Positions 39,541 to 48,379 of a stretch of DNA of 64,000 nucleotides are shown here, in pieces. The DNA is from Listeria rocourtiae FSL F6-920 (GTDB lineage: Bacteria > Bacillota > Bacilli > Lactobacillales > Listeriaceae). The notes beneath the pieces are model-generated. The model saw nothing but the letters and a program-made list of their open reading frames with translations. It made no database searches and was not told the DNA's origin. Both the position numbers and the translations under genes were made by a program. Positions within the stretch are counted from its first letter, which is position 1; each line of letters opens with the position of its first letter. The stretch is taken from assembly GCF_000525975.1 (NCBI RefSeq), contig NZ_AODK01000030.1:1-64000 (forward strand). Direction: 5' to 3'.

Positions 39541-40032
39541 TTATTTTGCTTTCGATTCAAATACAACTGTATCGCCAGCAACAACATCAGTCACAGCTTT
39601 CCAATCAAAGTCATATTTATTCTCCATACTGTTTGTAACAACCATCGGAATCACCGTGCTACTTGCATTCTTCTCAATGAAATCAAGATCTGCTTCCACA
39701 ATCGGCTGTCCTACAGTCACTTTATCGCCGAGAGTGACAAGCACTTTGAAGCCCTCACCTTTTAATGCAACTGTTTCTAAACCAATATGCACAAGAATTT
39801 CCTGACCAAGTTCCGATTTAATACCAAACGCATGTAACGTATCAGCAATTTGAATAATTTCACCAGTAACTGGGGCTACAACCGTACCGTTTGTCGGTTT
39901 AACAGCAATCCCCTCACCCATCATTTTTTGACTAAAAACTGGATCTGGAACGTCTTCTAATTTCACAAATTGTCCTGTTGCATGTGCCATTACTGCTTCT
40001 GCTTTATCTTTTTTAAACATTTTCTTAAACAT
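39541..40032 (-). CDS. crr: PTS glucose-type enzyme IIA
   Basis: 163-residue IIA(Glc) domain protein. The active-site histidine lies in QEILVHIGLETVALKGEGF near residue 85, and the partner His region GTVVAPVTGEI comes earlier. It receives phosphate from HPr and passes it to sugar permeases. A basic N-terminal stretch (MFKKMFKKDKAEA) may touch the membrane. Single gene; the downstream terminator region is interrupted by a repeat element. Confidence 0.92.
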   Translation of the reverse strand: MFKKMFKKDKAEAVMAHATGQFVKLEDVPDPVFSQKMMGEGIAVKPTNGTVVAPVTGEIIQIADTLHAFGIKSELGQEILVHIGLETVALKGEGFKVLVTLGDKVTVGQPIVEADLDFIEKNASSTVIPMVVTNSMENKYDFDWKAVTDVVAGDTVVFESKAK

Positions 40033-40275
40033 AGTATCAATTCCTCCTAAAAGTTATCCTACTTCCTATTGTACCTTATATCGGAATAAAAAGCTCGTTA
40101 AAATTAAAATATTGTTTCATAATATATAATTTATCATGAAATTTAATTACAAAAAAATGATTAGCTTGTTTACATTATAACATATGAAAAGGCATTCTTA
40201 CTTTTTATCTAGACACATCTCGCTTCCTTTTGTTAGAATGATAGCAGGTCTGTATTTAGTAGAGGAAGTGACATA

Positions 40276-41118
40276 TTGGAATTTGTGACTCGCTGGTTTG
40301 AAAATATTGATTGGGATAAAATTTGGCTCGCTTCTATTTCTAAAATAATTAGCATAGTTATTCTACTCATTTTATATTTTGTGCTTAGCTGGATTGGACG
40401 TAAATTAATTCGGAGCTTTTTTCAAAAATATCGTTCGCAACAAATGGTCTCTGAAAGCCGCGCCAAGACACTAGAAGGCTTAATTATGAATGTTTTTGGT
40501 TACATTATGTTTTTTACTTTTGCGATTTTAATTTTGCAGAACTTCATCAATGTGACAGCAATAGTCGCGGGGGCTGGTGTCGCTAGTTTGGCCATCGCTT
40601 TTGGTGCACAAGGTCTTGTGAGCGATGTTGTGACTGGTTTTTTTATTTTATTGGAGCGCCAGTTGGATGTTGGCGACAGTATTACGCTAGAGCAAGTGAA
40701 TGGCCATGTAGAAACGCTTGGTTTGCGAACAACACAAGTGCGTGATTTCGATGGTACCTTGCATTTCATTCCGAATCGACAAATTATGATTGTCAGTAAC
40801 CATTCTCGCGGTAATATGCGTATCTTAGTTGATATTCGCATTGCCCCGACAGCAAACGCAGAAAAAGCCATGGATATTATTAAAAACGTCTGTAAACAGG
40901 AAAAAGCCACAAATAAAAATATTGTGGACGGTCCTACTGTTCTTGGTGTTCAAGAAGTAAGCGCAACAAGTACCGTTATTCGTGTAATGGGAAAAGCTGT
41001 GAATGGCGAACAATTTGAAGTCCAACGTAATCTGCTAAAAGATATTCGTGAGGAACTCGTTCGCAATGAAATTGAATTACCGCTTTCCTATTTAGCACCA
41101 CTGGAACCTGGGAAGTAA
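40276..41118 (+). CDS. MscS family mechanosensitive channel
   Basis: 280 residues with three N-terminal membrane helices and the pore helix typical of MscS (VAGAGVASLAIAFGAQGLVSDVVTGFF, quoted here as GAGVASLAIAFGAQGLV). The beta domain (DVGDSITLEQVNGHVETLGL, IPNRQIM) and alpha-beta C-terminus follow. It opens under membrane tension to release solutes. Start TTG 40276 has AGAGGAAG upstream. Stands alone; followed by a hairpin and a degenerate repeat. Confidence 0.9.
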   Translation: MEFVTRWFENIDWDKIWLASISKIISIVILLILYFVLSWIGRKLIRSFFQKYRSQQMVSESRAKTLEGLIMNVFGYIMFFTFAILILQNFINVTAIVAGAGVASLAIAFGAQGLVSDVVTGFFILLERQLDVGDSITLEQVNGHVETLGLRTTQVRDFDGTLHFIPNRQIMIVSNHSRGNMRILVDIRIAPTANAEKAMDIIKNVCKQEKATNKNIVDGPTVLGVQEVSATSTVIRVMGKAVNGEQFEVQRNLLKDIREELVRNEIELPLSYLAPLEPGK

Positions 41119-41163
41119 GCGTCTGGAATATGCTAGTCTGCCAGCAAAATTCGTTCGCATTGT

Positions 41164-41196
41164 GGGACTGTTCGACATGAAGCGAGTTACAGTCCC
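41164..41196 (+). terminator. Hairpin after the mscS gene
   Basis: GGGACTGT (41164-41171) and ACAGTCCC (41189-41196), a perfect 8-base stem with a 17-base loop. There is no T tail, so termination is uncertain. Confidence 0.4.
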
Positions 41197-41293
41197 AATA
41201 TGCATGAGAGCAAAGCGAACATGTAATCCACCAATGGCTGATCGAATAAGTGATGAGTTACAGCTCCAATATACACGTGAACAAAGAGTATGA
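41194..41293. repeat. Degenerate family A repeat fragments
   Basis: Two partial left-end modules: CCAATATGCATGAGAGC with GCGAACATGTAATCCACC, then CCAATATACACGTGAACAAAG. They match the starts of family A units near 8290 and 44942-45180. The hairpin part is absent. Remaining bases up to 41421 show only a CTCCAAA/TTTGGAG inverted pair, no gene. Confidence 0.6.
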
Positions 41294-41421
41294 TTAATCC
41301 TTTAGAAAAATATCCTAAGTAGAAACACTTTCGCTTAAATTATTTAATCATGATTTCCGTCTTACTCCAAATAATGAGTAGGGCGATTTTATTTTGTTTG
41401 GAGTTTGTCCTAACTCCTCTT

Positions 41422-42547
41422 TCATTCTATATTTTCCAAGTAACCAGTCAAAACTTCAACCGCAAATGGAATTGCTGCTTCATCTGGATTTAATTTCGAA
41501 TGATGTAAGCTATATTCGGAATCGACGCCAAGCCAGAACATAAAGCCTGGAATTTTTTCTAGGAAATAGCCGAAATCCTCGCCAGTCATCGCTTCTTTAC
41601 AAGAAATATAGCTTTCTGGATAATTGTTTTGCAAATAGTCGATGAATTTTATTAGTTTCAGCCACATCGTTGTCTACTTCCATATAATCGGAACCTGGAA
41701 TGAAGTTAACCTCACATTGATAGGCTTCTTCCCAACCTTTTGCGAGCTGCTTAAGACGCGTCCACACAATATCCATCGTCTCCTTGGAAAGCGTGCGAAT
41801 CGTGCCATCCAAATAGGCTTCCTCAGCAATGACATTTTGGACCTCGCCGCCACGAATTTGGCCAATCGTTATAACCGCTGCATCTAGTGGATCGATGTTA
41901 CGACTGATAATCGTCTGCATCTGACCAACAAAAGCGCTTGCCGCTACGACCATATCATTCGCTAGATGAGGATATGCCGCATGTCCACCTTTTCCTTTGA
42001 ACGAAATAAATAATTCAGAGGTGTTCGCAAAAAGGAGGCCTGGCTTAACTGCTATTTGACCAGCTTTGTATTCTGGCGCGATATGAAGTCCAAACATCGT
42101 ATTTGGCCACCAAACTTTAAATTCTGAGCTTTCCATGATTGGTTTTGCACCACCTGGCCCTTCTTCTGCTGGCTGGAATACGAAAAGAAGATTATCACGC
42201 AACGGCTTGCTCGCAAAATGAGTCAACAAGCCAAGCGCGATGCTCATATGACAATCATGACCGCACGCATGCATTTTCCCTGGATGAATGCTTGCAAATG
42301 GCAGCCCCGTTTCTTCCGTGATTGGCAGTGCATCGATGTCTGCTCGGTAGCCAATTGTTTTCGTCGGCTTCGTCCCTGATATTCGCACTAAAATCCCTGT
42401 ACGCCACGTTTTTATCTCCAAATTTTCTTGTGGTAATGTTGCTATATAATCTATTAGAAATTGCTGCGTTTTGAACTCTTCATAGCCGACTTCTGGGATT
42501 AAATGTAACTCTCGACGCAATTTTATGAATGGATTTAATTCAGTCAT
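41422..42547 (-). CDS. N-acetyldiaminopimelate deacetylase (frame-broken)
   Basis: M20-family metallohydrolase of the acetylated branch of lysine/DAP synthesis. Metal-binding text: [17 protein letters not shown] near residue 92, [10 protein letters not shown] near 130 and the late [16 protein letters not shown]4 run (41647-41650) shifts the frame; three T give [16 protein letters not shown] and a protein of about 374 residues. ATG 42547 ([14 protein letters not shown]) is the start, with GGAGGAGAAG upstream. It follows dapH, as in Bacillus, which supports the function. Confidence 0.88.
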
Positions 42548-42625
42548 CCTTCTTCTCCTCCTAAAAAAGCGCCTACCCCTAACAAAAGTTAGCACTTTCA
42601 CTAAGGGTAAACGCCGAATCATTTC

Positions 42626-43337
42626 TTATAATTCGCGAAGTTCTTGCATAATTTCTGTTTTTGACTGCGTTTTCGCATCGATTTTTTTTGATTTCTTTTG
42701 CGGGAATACCGGCAACAACTGTATATGGTGCCACATCTTTTGTAACAATCGCACCTGCTGCAACAACAGCACCCTTTCCAACACGTACGCCTTCTAAAAC
42801 AACTACATTAGCACCAATTACAACATCATCTTCAACGATAACTGGTTGCGCGGATGGTGGCTCAACAACGCCTGCTAGGACAGAGCCAGCCCCAACGTGA
42901 CAGTTCTTACCAACCGTTGCGCGTCCACCGAGTACAACGTTCATATCAATCATCGTGCCATCGCCAATAACCGAACCGATATTGATACTTGCACCCATCA
43001 TAATAACCGCATTATCGCCAATTTCAACTTGATCACGAATCACAGCACCTGGCTCAATGCGTGCATTAATATTTTTCATATCTAATAATGGAATTGCCGA
43101 ATTACGACGATCATTTTCCACAACATAATCTACTAGTTTATTCTTATTTTCCTCAAGAAGTTCACTAACAACAGACCATTCGCCAAAAATTGTCCCAACT
43201 TCTCCCGTGATAAATGTCTTTACATCTTCTGGAAAATCAATACTCGAAAGTTCACCTTTGACATATACTTTCACCGGTGTAGCCTTTTTACTATTTTGAA
43301 TGAATGAAATAATCTGATGTGCGTCCATTTGTTTCAT
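42626..43337 (-). CDS. dapH: Tetrahydrodipicolinate N-acetyltransferase DapH (frame-broken at 3' end)
   Basis: Acetylates tetrahydrodipicolinate in the DAP pathway. The N-terminal DapH domain ([20 protein letters not shown]) is followed by a left-handed beta helix of hexapeptide repeats ([16 protein letters not shown] and onward) that binds acetyl-CoA. A T8 run (42682-42689) causes a false 33-residue tail. With seven T it ends [20 protein letters not shown] at 42626, giving 236 residues, the normal length. Precedes the deacetylase gene. Confidence 0.92.
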
Positions 43338-43386
43338 GAATGAATAACCCCTTTCAAATATGTGCTTCTATCTAATAGTGCCATAG

Positions 43387-44265
43387 CTAGTAATGAGTTT
43401 CAAGATATTTATCTACAATTTCTAGAAACGCCTTCACTTGTGGCAATGCGAGTGACTGTTCATAGCCAATCAGCGACGTATCCCGACTTAAAATTTCCCC
43501 AGATTTATCGATGAGCGGAACCTTGTTAATATCTTCACTGGCCCCAATTAATGTGACTTCTGGCAAAATCGCAAAGCCAATACCGTTAAAAGCCATTTGG
43601 CGACACGTCTCAATTTGGTCCATTACCATCGCTTGCCGTGGCATCTTACCAAAATTGCGTTGCCAATAATCTTGAATCACCTGGTAATAATTCGAATCGC
43701 TCTGGAACTGAATAAAAGGTCGCTCCGATTCTAATACCTCATCCAATTGCTTAATTTCTTTATCCACAAGAAAAAGCTTGTCTTGAAACAGCGGTTTTTG
43801 AACACTCTTCCAAGCAATATTACCACGAACAATTCCCACATGCGCCGATCCATTCACAAGTGCTTGATGAATTTCACTACTCCAACCAGTAACAACCGAA
43901 ATATGAACATCTGGATAGGCACTGATAAATTCTTTCAATACGCGTGGTAACCACATTTGGGCAACAATGCTGGCACAAGCAATTTTCAACGTTCCACGAA
44001 CAATACCATCTTGCGCCTCTAAACGCTCTTGAATTTGACGCTCCCGCTCGATAACGCGTTCTGCATGTTGTACGATCGCCTCACCTTCCGGTGTTAACAA
44101 TAAACCTTTTTGCGTGCGCAGAAAAATTTTCGTTTCCCATCTACTTTCAATTGTTTGAAGTCGTTGTGAGAGCGCCGGCTGTGACAGAAATAGCTTCTCA
44201 GCACTTTTTCGCATATTGAGTTCTGCCGCTAAGCAAACTAATAATTCATATTCTGTGACAATCAA
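43387..44265 (-). CDS. ccpC: LysR-type regulator CcpC
   Basis: 292-residue LysR regulator closely resembling CcpC of Bacillus and Listeria, which represses citB and citZ and responds to citrate. The winged helix-turn-helix reads LNMRKSAEKLFLSQPALSQRLQ near residue 15 (quoted as NMRKSAEKLFLSQPALSQ). The effector domain has VTGWSSEIHQALVNGSAHVG, RPFIQFQSDSNYYQ and DQIETCRQMAFNGIGFAILP. Position between cbpB and dapH matches the ykuL-ykuM-ykuQ order in B. subtilis. Confidence 0.85.
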   Translation of the reverse strand: MIVTEYELLVCLAAELNMRKSAEKLFLSQPALSQRLQTIESRWETKIFLRTQKGLLLTPEGEAIVQHAERVIERERQIQERLEAQDGIVRGTLKIACASIVAQMWLPRVLKEFISAYPDVHISVVTGWSSEIHQALVNGSAHVGIVRGNIAWKSVQKPLFQDKLFLVDKEIKQLDEVLESERPFIQFQSDSNYYQVIQDYWQRNFGKMPRQAMVMDQIETCRQMAFNGIGFAILPEVTLIGASEDINKVPLIDKSGEILSRDTSLIGYEQSLALPQVKAFLEIVDKYLETHY

Positions 44266-44280
44266 TCGACTCTCTCCTAT

Positions 44281-44715
44281 CTACTCATGAATATAGCGTT
44301 GTACTTGTTTTAAAATAACATGACGCGTGATAATTCCTTCAAAAATTCCTGCCTCATCAACAACGCAGATAAATGGATTATCAACGAGTAACTTCACGAT
44401 TTTCTCCACATCATGCGAATTCACCAAAACTGGAATCTTCGTCTGCATTACATCCTCTACCTTTAGCGTTTCTAGGCGTTCATATTCAATACGTTCTAAT
44501 CCAAGAATCGAATCGGTTATCATGGCCGAACTAATCAATCCATGTAATTTAAATTCAAAATCAAGCACAGGAATGACCGAATAACCACACTTCGTCAAAA
44601 CTAGCAAAGCATGCTCTAAGTTGTTCCCCATTTGGACATGCGCTACTTTTTCGGCGGATATAATATAATTTTCTAATTTATCATTCAAAAAATTTCCTAG
44701 TCTACTAGAGATCAT
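44281..44715 (-). CDS. cbpB: CBS-domain protein CbpB (YkuL/DarB)
   Basis: 144 residues holding two CBS domains (about 15-70 and 85-140). The text AEKVAHVQMGNNLEHALLVL and SVIPVLDFEFKLHGLIS matches the c-di-AMP-binding protein CbpB/DarB. In Listeria and Bacillus, the apo form stimulates the alarmone synthetase Rel. ATG 44715 (MISSRLGNF) follows GAGGGA; the longer start at 44730 is unlikely. It lies 15 bases before ccpC. Confidence 0.85.
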   Translation of the reverse strand: MISSRLGNFLNDKLENYIISAEKVAHVQMGNNLEHALLVLTKCGYSVIPVLDFEFKLHGLISSAMITDSILGLERIEYERLETLKVEDVMQTKIPVLVNSHDVEKIVKLLVDNPFICVVDEAGIFEGIITRHVILKQVQRYIHE

Positions 44716-44941
44716 AAAAATCTCCCTCATCTCTGTTCATTATTGGCGTGTTGGAAAGTTGACTCCCAACCTTTAGCAATAGCCCTCACTATTCTAAACC
44801 CCTTGTGTATTTATCCCAAAAGAGAATAGTTCAAACCTGCTCATGCCCATTTTACCATAAAGAAAACCGTTTCAAAAGAGAATTGGGCTGAGAACAGAGG
44901 ATTGTTGAGGCTCTTAAGAAGCGAAGTGCGCTGAATTAGAG

Positions 44942-45147
44942 CCTCAATATGCAGGAGAACGAAGTGAACATGTAATCCATCAGTGGCTCTTAAGCACAGA
45001 ACAGGGAGTAACTAGAATCAAATAAGAAGCAGTACGCAAGAGAACCTCAATATGCAGGAGAACAAAGCGAACATGTAATCCATCAGTGGCTCTTAAGCGC
45101 AGAACAGGGAAGTAACTAGAATCAAATAAGAAGCAGTACGCAAGAGA
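44942..45147. repeat. Two tandem ~103-bp units of repeat family A left end
   Basis: Two consecutive units, period 103-104 bases, each running from CCTCAATATGCAGGAGAAC through GAACATGTAATCCATCAG, GGCTCTTAAG, AACAGGGA and AATCAAATAAGAAGCAG to TACGCAAGAG. They differ at only a few bases. A third unit start at 45149 continues into the full family A array. Bases 44731-44941 contain no gene; part (44900-44936) has GGCTCTTAAGAAGCG-like text related to the same unit. Confidence 0.85.
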
Positions 45148-45148
45148 G

Positions 45149-45658
45149 CCTCAATATACAGGAGAACAGGGCGAGCATGTAATCCATGTACTGCGTCATG
45201 TGAAGCTCCTCCGGATCCAGCTTCACACGCCAGCCCCTCGAAATTTTCGTGGCCTCCATAAAAGTCAAAAGAAGACTTTTATTGCGCCCCCTAACAAATT
45301 TTTTTCGGGTCTAACGGGCTTCTTCAGCTTTTCATGTGATCCAGCTTTGTTGTGGTTCTTGAAAAGCGTATTTTGCTTTTTTAGAACCTCAATATGCAGT
45401 TGAATGTAATGAAACTGCCTTCCTTTACTCAGCCCTCGAAAACTTCACACCCTCCATAAAAAGCAAGAACGGCTTTTTACTTCGGTCGCTCCAGTTTTTT
45501 TTCAGAGCTGAACGGGCCGTTTCAGCTTTTCATGTGATCCAGCTTCAAGAGCCAGCCTCTCGGAAATTTCGTGGCCTCTATAAAAGTCAAAAGAGGACTT
45601 TTACTGCGCCCCCTAACAATTTCTGTCGAGGCTAACGGGCTCTTTCAGCTTTTCAAAC
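45149..45658. repeat. Array of three family A hairpin units
   Basis: Three related units. Central inverted repeats: ATAAAAGTC/GACTTTTAT (45258-45266, 45274-45282), ATAAAAAGC/GCTTTTTAC (45456-45464, 45472-45480) and ATAAAAGTC/GACTTTTAC (45580-45588, 45596-45604). The middle unit has two base pairs changed on both sides, keeping the stem. Outer arms also stay paired while changing (AGCCTC/GAGGCT in one, AGCCCT with GGGCT-type in others). Each ends in a CGGGC...CAGCTTTTCA block. Open frames here are short and lack start signals. Confidence 0.85.
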
Positions 45659-45660
45659 AA

Positions 45661-45705
45661 AAAGATTACCAAAAGCAACAGAGTTTGTCGTCTTTGGTAA
45701 TCTTT
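45661..45705 (-). terminator. ykuJ terminator
   Basis: Perfect 13-base arms AAAGATTACCAAA and TTTGGTAATCTTT, then TTG on the minus strand. It lies 47 bases past the ykuJ stop and directly abuts the family A array. Confidence 0.8.
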
Positions 45706-45751
45706 CAGTTACTATTTACTTGGAGACTAGTCTTGTTTCGTAATTAATCGC

Positions 45752-45976
45752 TTACTGTAGGATTTCGAAAATTTCAAGTGTAGTCATATCAATATCATCA
45801 AATTGATACTTGTTCTTATCTCCATAAATTTCAACTTCGTAAGAATTCGAAGCATGGAAATATCTCACTTCACACAACGGCTCTCCATCTTTTTCGAATC
45901 TTCGTGATTGTGTATCCGCCGTTTCATCCTCTTGCATTGCTTGTAAACGTTGAATAATTCCCAATAACTGAGACAT
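45752..45976 (-). CDS. YkuJ family protein (DUF1797)
   Basis: 74-residue cytoplasmic protein resembling B. subtilis YkuJ. The sequence includes RRFEKDGEPLCEVRYFHA and a YEVEIYGDKNKYQFDDIDM segment. The structure of the family is known to be a small alpha/beta fold; the function is not. GGAG-type site (GAGGAG) precedes ATG 45976. The neighbourhood of ykuJ, ykuL/cbpB, ccpC, dapH and ykyB matches Bacillus. The 247 bases upstream (45977-46223) hold nothing recognisable. Confidence 0.85.
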   Translation of the reverse strand: MSQLLGIIQRLQAMQEDETADTQSRRFEKDGEPLCEVRYFHASNSYEVEIYGDKNKYQFDDIDMTTLEIFEILQ

Positions 45977-46223
45977 TGTACATTCTCCTCTCTATTCAAC
46001 CATCGATTATCATTTGTTTAAAACCGTACTAACAGATTTTATCGCACCTTACACCTATTTAGCAAGCGTTCTGTAAAATTTATAATAAACAAATAATTTA
46101 TGACTTGTTATTACTGCTTTCCTCCTATCCCATCCTTTGAAACCTATTTTATTTTCAAACAATAAAAAAAACCATAGAATCAGGGTTAAAAATTCCTCAT
46201 TCCACAGTCTATTATCCAGAACA

Positions 46224-46448
46224 CTAACCTTGATTCTTATTTTTATTTACAGTTGTATCCAGCATCAGTTTTACTGAACGCATAATTGTTTTTTGACGAT
46301 GAAAACCTTTCACGCATACCGTCTGCTCATTTAGGGTTGTATAAACCTCACCCCAGGAACCTACTGGATTAAAACCATATACATGCAATTTCAACATCCC
46401 GTCTTTTGTCGGGAAATAAAATGATTCTACTTTGCCTGTTTTATTCAA
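46224..46448 (-). CDS. Small protein with Fur box upstream, unknown
   Basis: 74 residues: ESFYFPTKDGMLKLHVYGFNP in the middle, then WGEVYTTLNEQTVCVKGFHRQ and a basic Lys/Asn tail. No signal peptide or membrane segment. The only start in frame is TTG 46448, with AGAAGGGA about 12 bases before it; an ATG (46456) in another frame hits a stop after four codons. A Fur box lies 24-42 bases upstream, so iron control is likely. I do not recognise the family; I recall the similarly placed L. monocytogenes gene lmo1007 being listed in the Fur regulon. Confidence 0.65.
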   Translation of the reverse strand: MNKTGKVESFYFPTKDGMLKLHVYGFNPVGSWGEVYTTLNEQTVCVKGFHRQKTIMRSVKLMLDTTVNKNKNQG

Positions 46449-46471
46449 ATGCCATCAAGTCCCTTCTAATT

Positions 46472-46490
46472 GAAAATGATTATCATTATT
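46472..46490. promoter_or_regulatory. Fur box
   Basis: GAAAATGATTATCATTATT matches the 19-base Fur consensus GATAATGATWATCATTATC at all but two positions. It lies between the divergent small gene at 46448 and ykyB at 46690, nearer the former. Confidence 0.85.
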
Positions 46491-46689
46491 GTTAGTATAC
46501 TCGAAAATTCACTAGAATACAAGTCGTCTTTGAAAAAGTTATCCGATAATTCAAGAAATGTGGCATTATTAAACGAAAGGCGTGAAAAAGCTGACACATT
46601 TGCGATTTTTTTGATTTTTTTATCTAATTTTACTTTTTTCTCCACGCTTTTTCCGGTATAATTAGTTATAACTGGAAAGGAGGGATACA

Positions 46690-47104
46690 ATGTCTACTGC
46701 GAGCAAAAAAAATTGCTGAAGCGATCTTTATTGTGAATCGCCATAGCAAAGCCGCAATCGATCCACGCTATCTTTATCAATTGAAGAAAGCTGCGATTGA
46801 AAAACTACTACACGAAGGCCATGCGAAAAAGCTAGGTCTCCAATTTTCAAACAATCCAAAAAAGTCCTACCAACATTCTAATCTTCTCATTGATTGCCAC
46901 GGTTTCCTGTTTCATCTTCCACCGCAAAAAAAAGATATGAAAGATCTACCGCACCTTGGGACTATGCAACCAATTAAAACAACGAATCAAGTCAGAATGT
47001 CGCTATCACACGCAAAAACAACACTAGAGAATTACACTGGCGTCAAACCAGATCCTCTCAAGAAATCCGCGTTCTATGAAAATGCCTCCCCATATTTCCG
47101 CTAA
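46690..47104 (+). CDS. YkyB family protein (frame-broken at 5' end)
   Basis: About 137 residues. It resembles B. subtilis YkyB, of unknown function: KKIAEAIFIVNRHSKAAIDP, then FHLPPQKKDMKDLPHLG and VRMSLSHAKTTLENYTG. The ATG at 46690, with GGAAAGGAGGG upstream, is joined to the body only if the A8 run at 46705-46712 is one base shorter. Next gene is patA, 72 bases on. Confidence 0.82.
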
Positions 47105-47176
47105 TGAGATGTTCGACCTAGCTTTTATAAACAAATGAAATTATTTGGTAATCTTATAGGAAGAGAGGGTTTTTCC

Positions 47177-48328
47177 ATGTCAAAACAGTTAAGACAAGCT
47201 GTACAAGAAATTGAAATTAGTGGTATTCGTAAGTTTAATACGCGAGTTGCGGGGATACCTGATATGATTCGACTAACGCTTGGTGAGCCTGATTTTCCAA
47301 CGCCAGAGCATGTGAAACAAGCCGCGATTGAAGCAATTCATAATGATTTTACAAATTACACACCAAATGCTGGTACACCTGAACTTTTAGAGGCTGCCTC
47401 ACAGTATTTTCGTGAAAAATATGATTTAAAGTATAGTACAAAAGAAATTATTGTGACAGTCGGTGCAACGGAAGCAATCAATACGGCGCTACAGACGATT
47501 TTAGTAGCCGGTGATGAGGTTTTATTGCCAGATCCGATTTATCCTGGATATGAGCCTTTGATTCATTTGATGGATGCTACAGCAATTAAAATCGATACGA
47601 CCGAGACGGCCTTCAAATTGACCGCGGAACAATTACGCGCATCGATTACGCCAAAAACGAAAGCATTAATTTTGCCGTACCCATCTAATCCAACCGGTGT
47701 GACGCTTACTGTGGAAGAATTAGAGCAAATAGCAGAAGTCATTCGTGAAACTGGCATTTTTGTCATTGCAGATGAGATTTATAGTGAACTGACATTTTTC
47801 GGCACGCACACTTCCATTGCAACAATGATTCGTGAACAAACCATTGTTATTAACGGGTTATCCAAATCTCATGCGATGATTGGCTGGCGTATTGGTTTTT
47901 TAATGGCTCCTGAGGCGATTACAAATCAGCTGATAAAGGTTCACCAATATGCCGTTACATGTGCATCTTCAATCTCTCAGAAAGCTGCCCAAGAGGCGTT
48001 GCTTCATGGCAAAGATGATGCTGTGCAGATGCGTACAGAATATAATACGCGCGCTGGCTTTGTGCAAGATCGGCTCACCAAAATGGGATTCTCAATTATC
48101 CGACCCGACGGTGCTTTTTACTTCTTCGCCAAGCTACCCGATTCTGTTCAAGAAAATTCATTTGACTGGGCAATTGAACTCGCCGAAGTGGCCAAAGTTG
48201 CTGTGGTACCAGGGTCAGCTTTCTCAGAAAAAGGCGACCGCTACTTCCGACTTTCATTTGCCGCTTCATTCATTCAACTAGCAGAAGCGATGGACCGAAT
48301 GAGCATATTTATGGAAAAATACGAATAA
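47177..48328 (+). CDS. patA: Aminotransferase A (PatA type)
   Basis: PLP-dependent class I/II aminotransferase, 383 residues. The N-terminal KFNTRVAGIPDMIRLTLGEPDFPTP, the PYPSNPTGVTL motif, the IADEIYSEL aspartate and the Schiff-base lysine in VINGLSKSHAMIGWRIGF (near 230) are all present. B. subtilis PatA acts in lysine/DAP and aromatic amino acid pathways; the exact substrate here is not certain. ATG 47177 (MSKQLRQA) with GGAAGAGAGGG is preferred to 47135. Confidence 0.9.
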   Translation: MSKQLRQAVQEIEISGIRKFNTRVAGIPDMIRLTLGEPDFPTPEHVKQAAIEAIHNDFTNYTPNAGTPELLEAASQYFREKYDLKYSTKEIIVTVGATEAINTALQTILVAGDEVLLPDPIYPGYEPLIHLMDATAIKIDTTETAFKLTAEQLRASITPKTKALILPYPSNPTGVTLTVEELEQIAEVIRETGIFVIADEIYSELTFFGTHTSIATMIREQTIVINGLSKSHAMIGWRIGFLMAPEAITNQLIKVHQYAVTCASSISQKAAQEALLHGKDDAVQMRTEYNTRAGFVQDRLTKMGFSIIRPDGAFYFFAKLPDSVQENSFDWAIELAEVAKVAVVPGSAFSEKGDRYFRLSFAASFIQLAEAMDRMSIFMEKYE

Positions 48329-48331
48329 ACA

Positions 48332-48376
48332 AAGCTCTGTACACAACGCATAATTCAGCGTTAGGCACAGAGCTTT
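48332..48376. terminator. Terminator between patA and the dehydrogenase gene
   Basis: Nested stems AGCTCTGT/ACAGAGCT and AACGC/GCGTT, with A-rich left and TTTT right flanks. Lies between convergent genes. Confidence 0.8.
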
Positions 48377-48379
48377 TGA

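Noticed and set aside
45200-45403. 67-residue open frame in the repeat cluster
   Set aside because: It lies wholly within family A repeat units, lacks a ribosome-binding site, and its frame is not kept in the other copies.
44731-45660. CRISPR array
   Set aside because: The tandem units are about 103 bases and nearly identical throughout; there are no short repeats with unique spacers and no cas genes.
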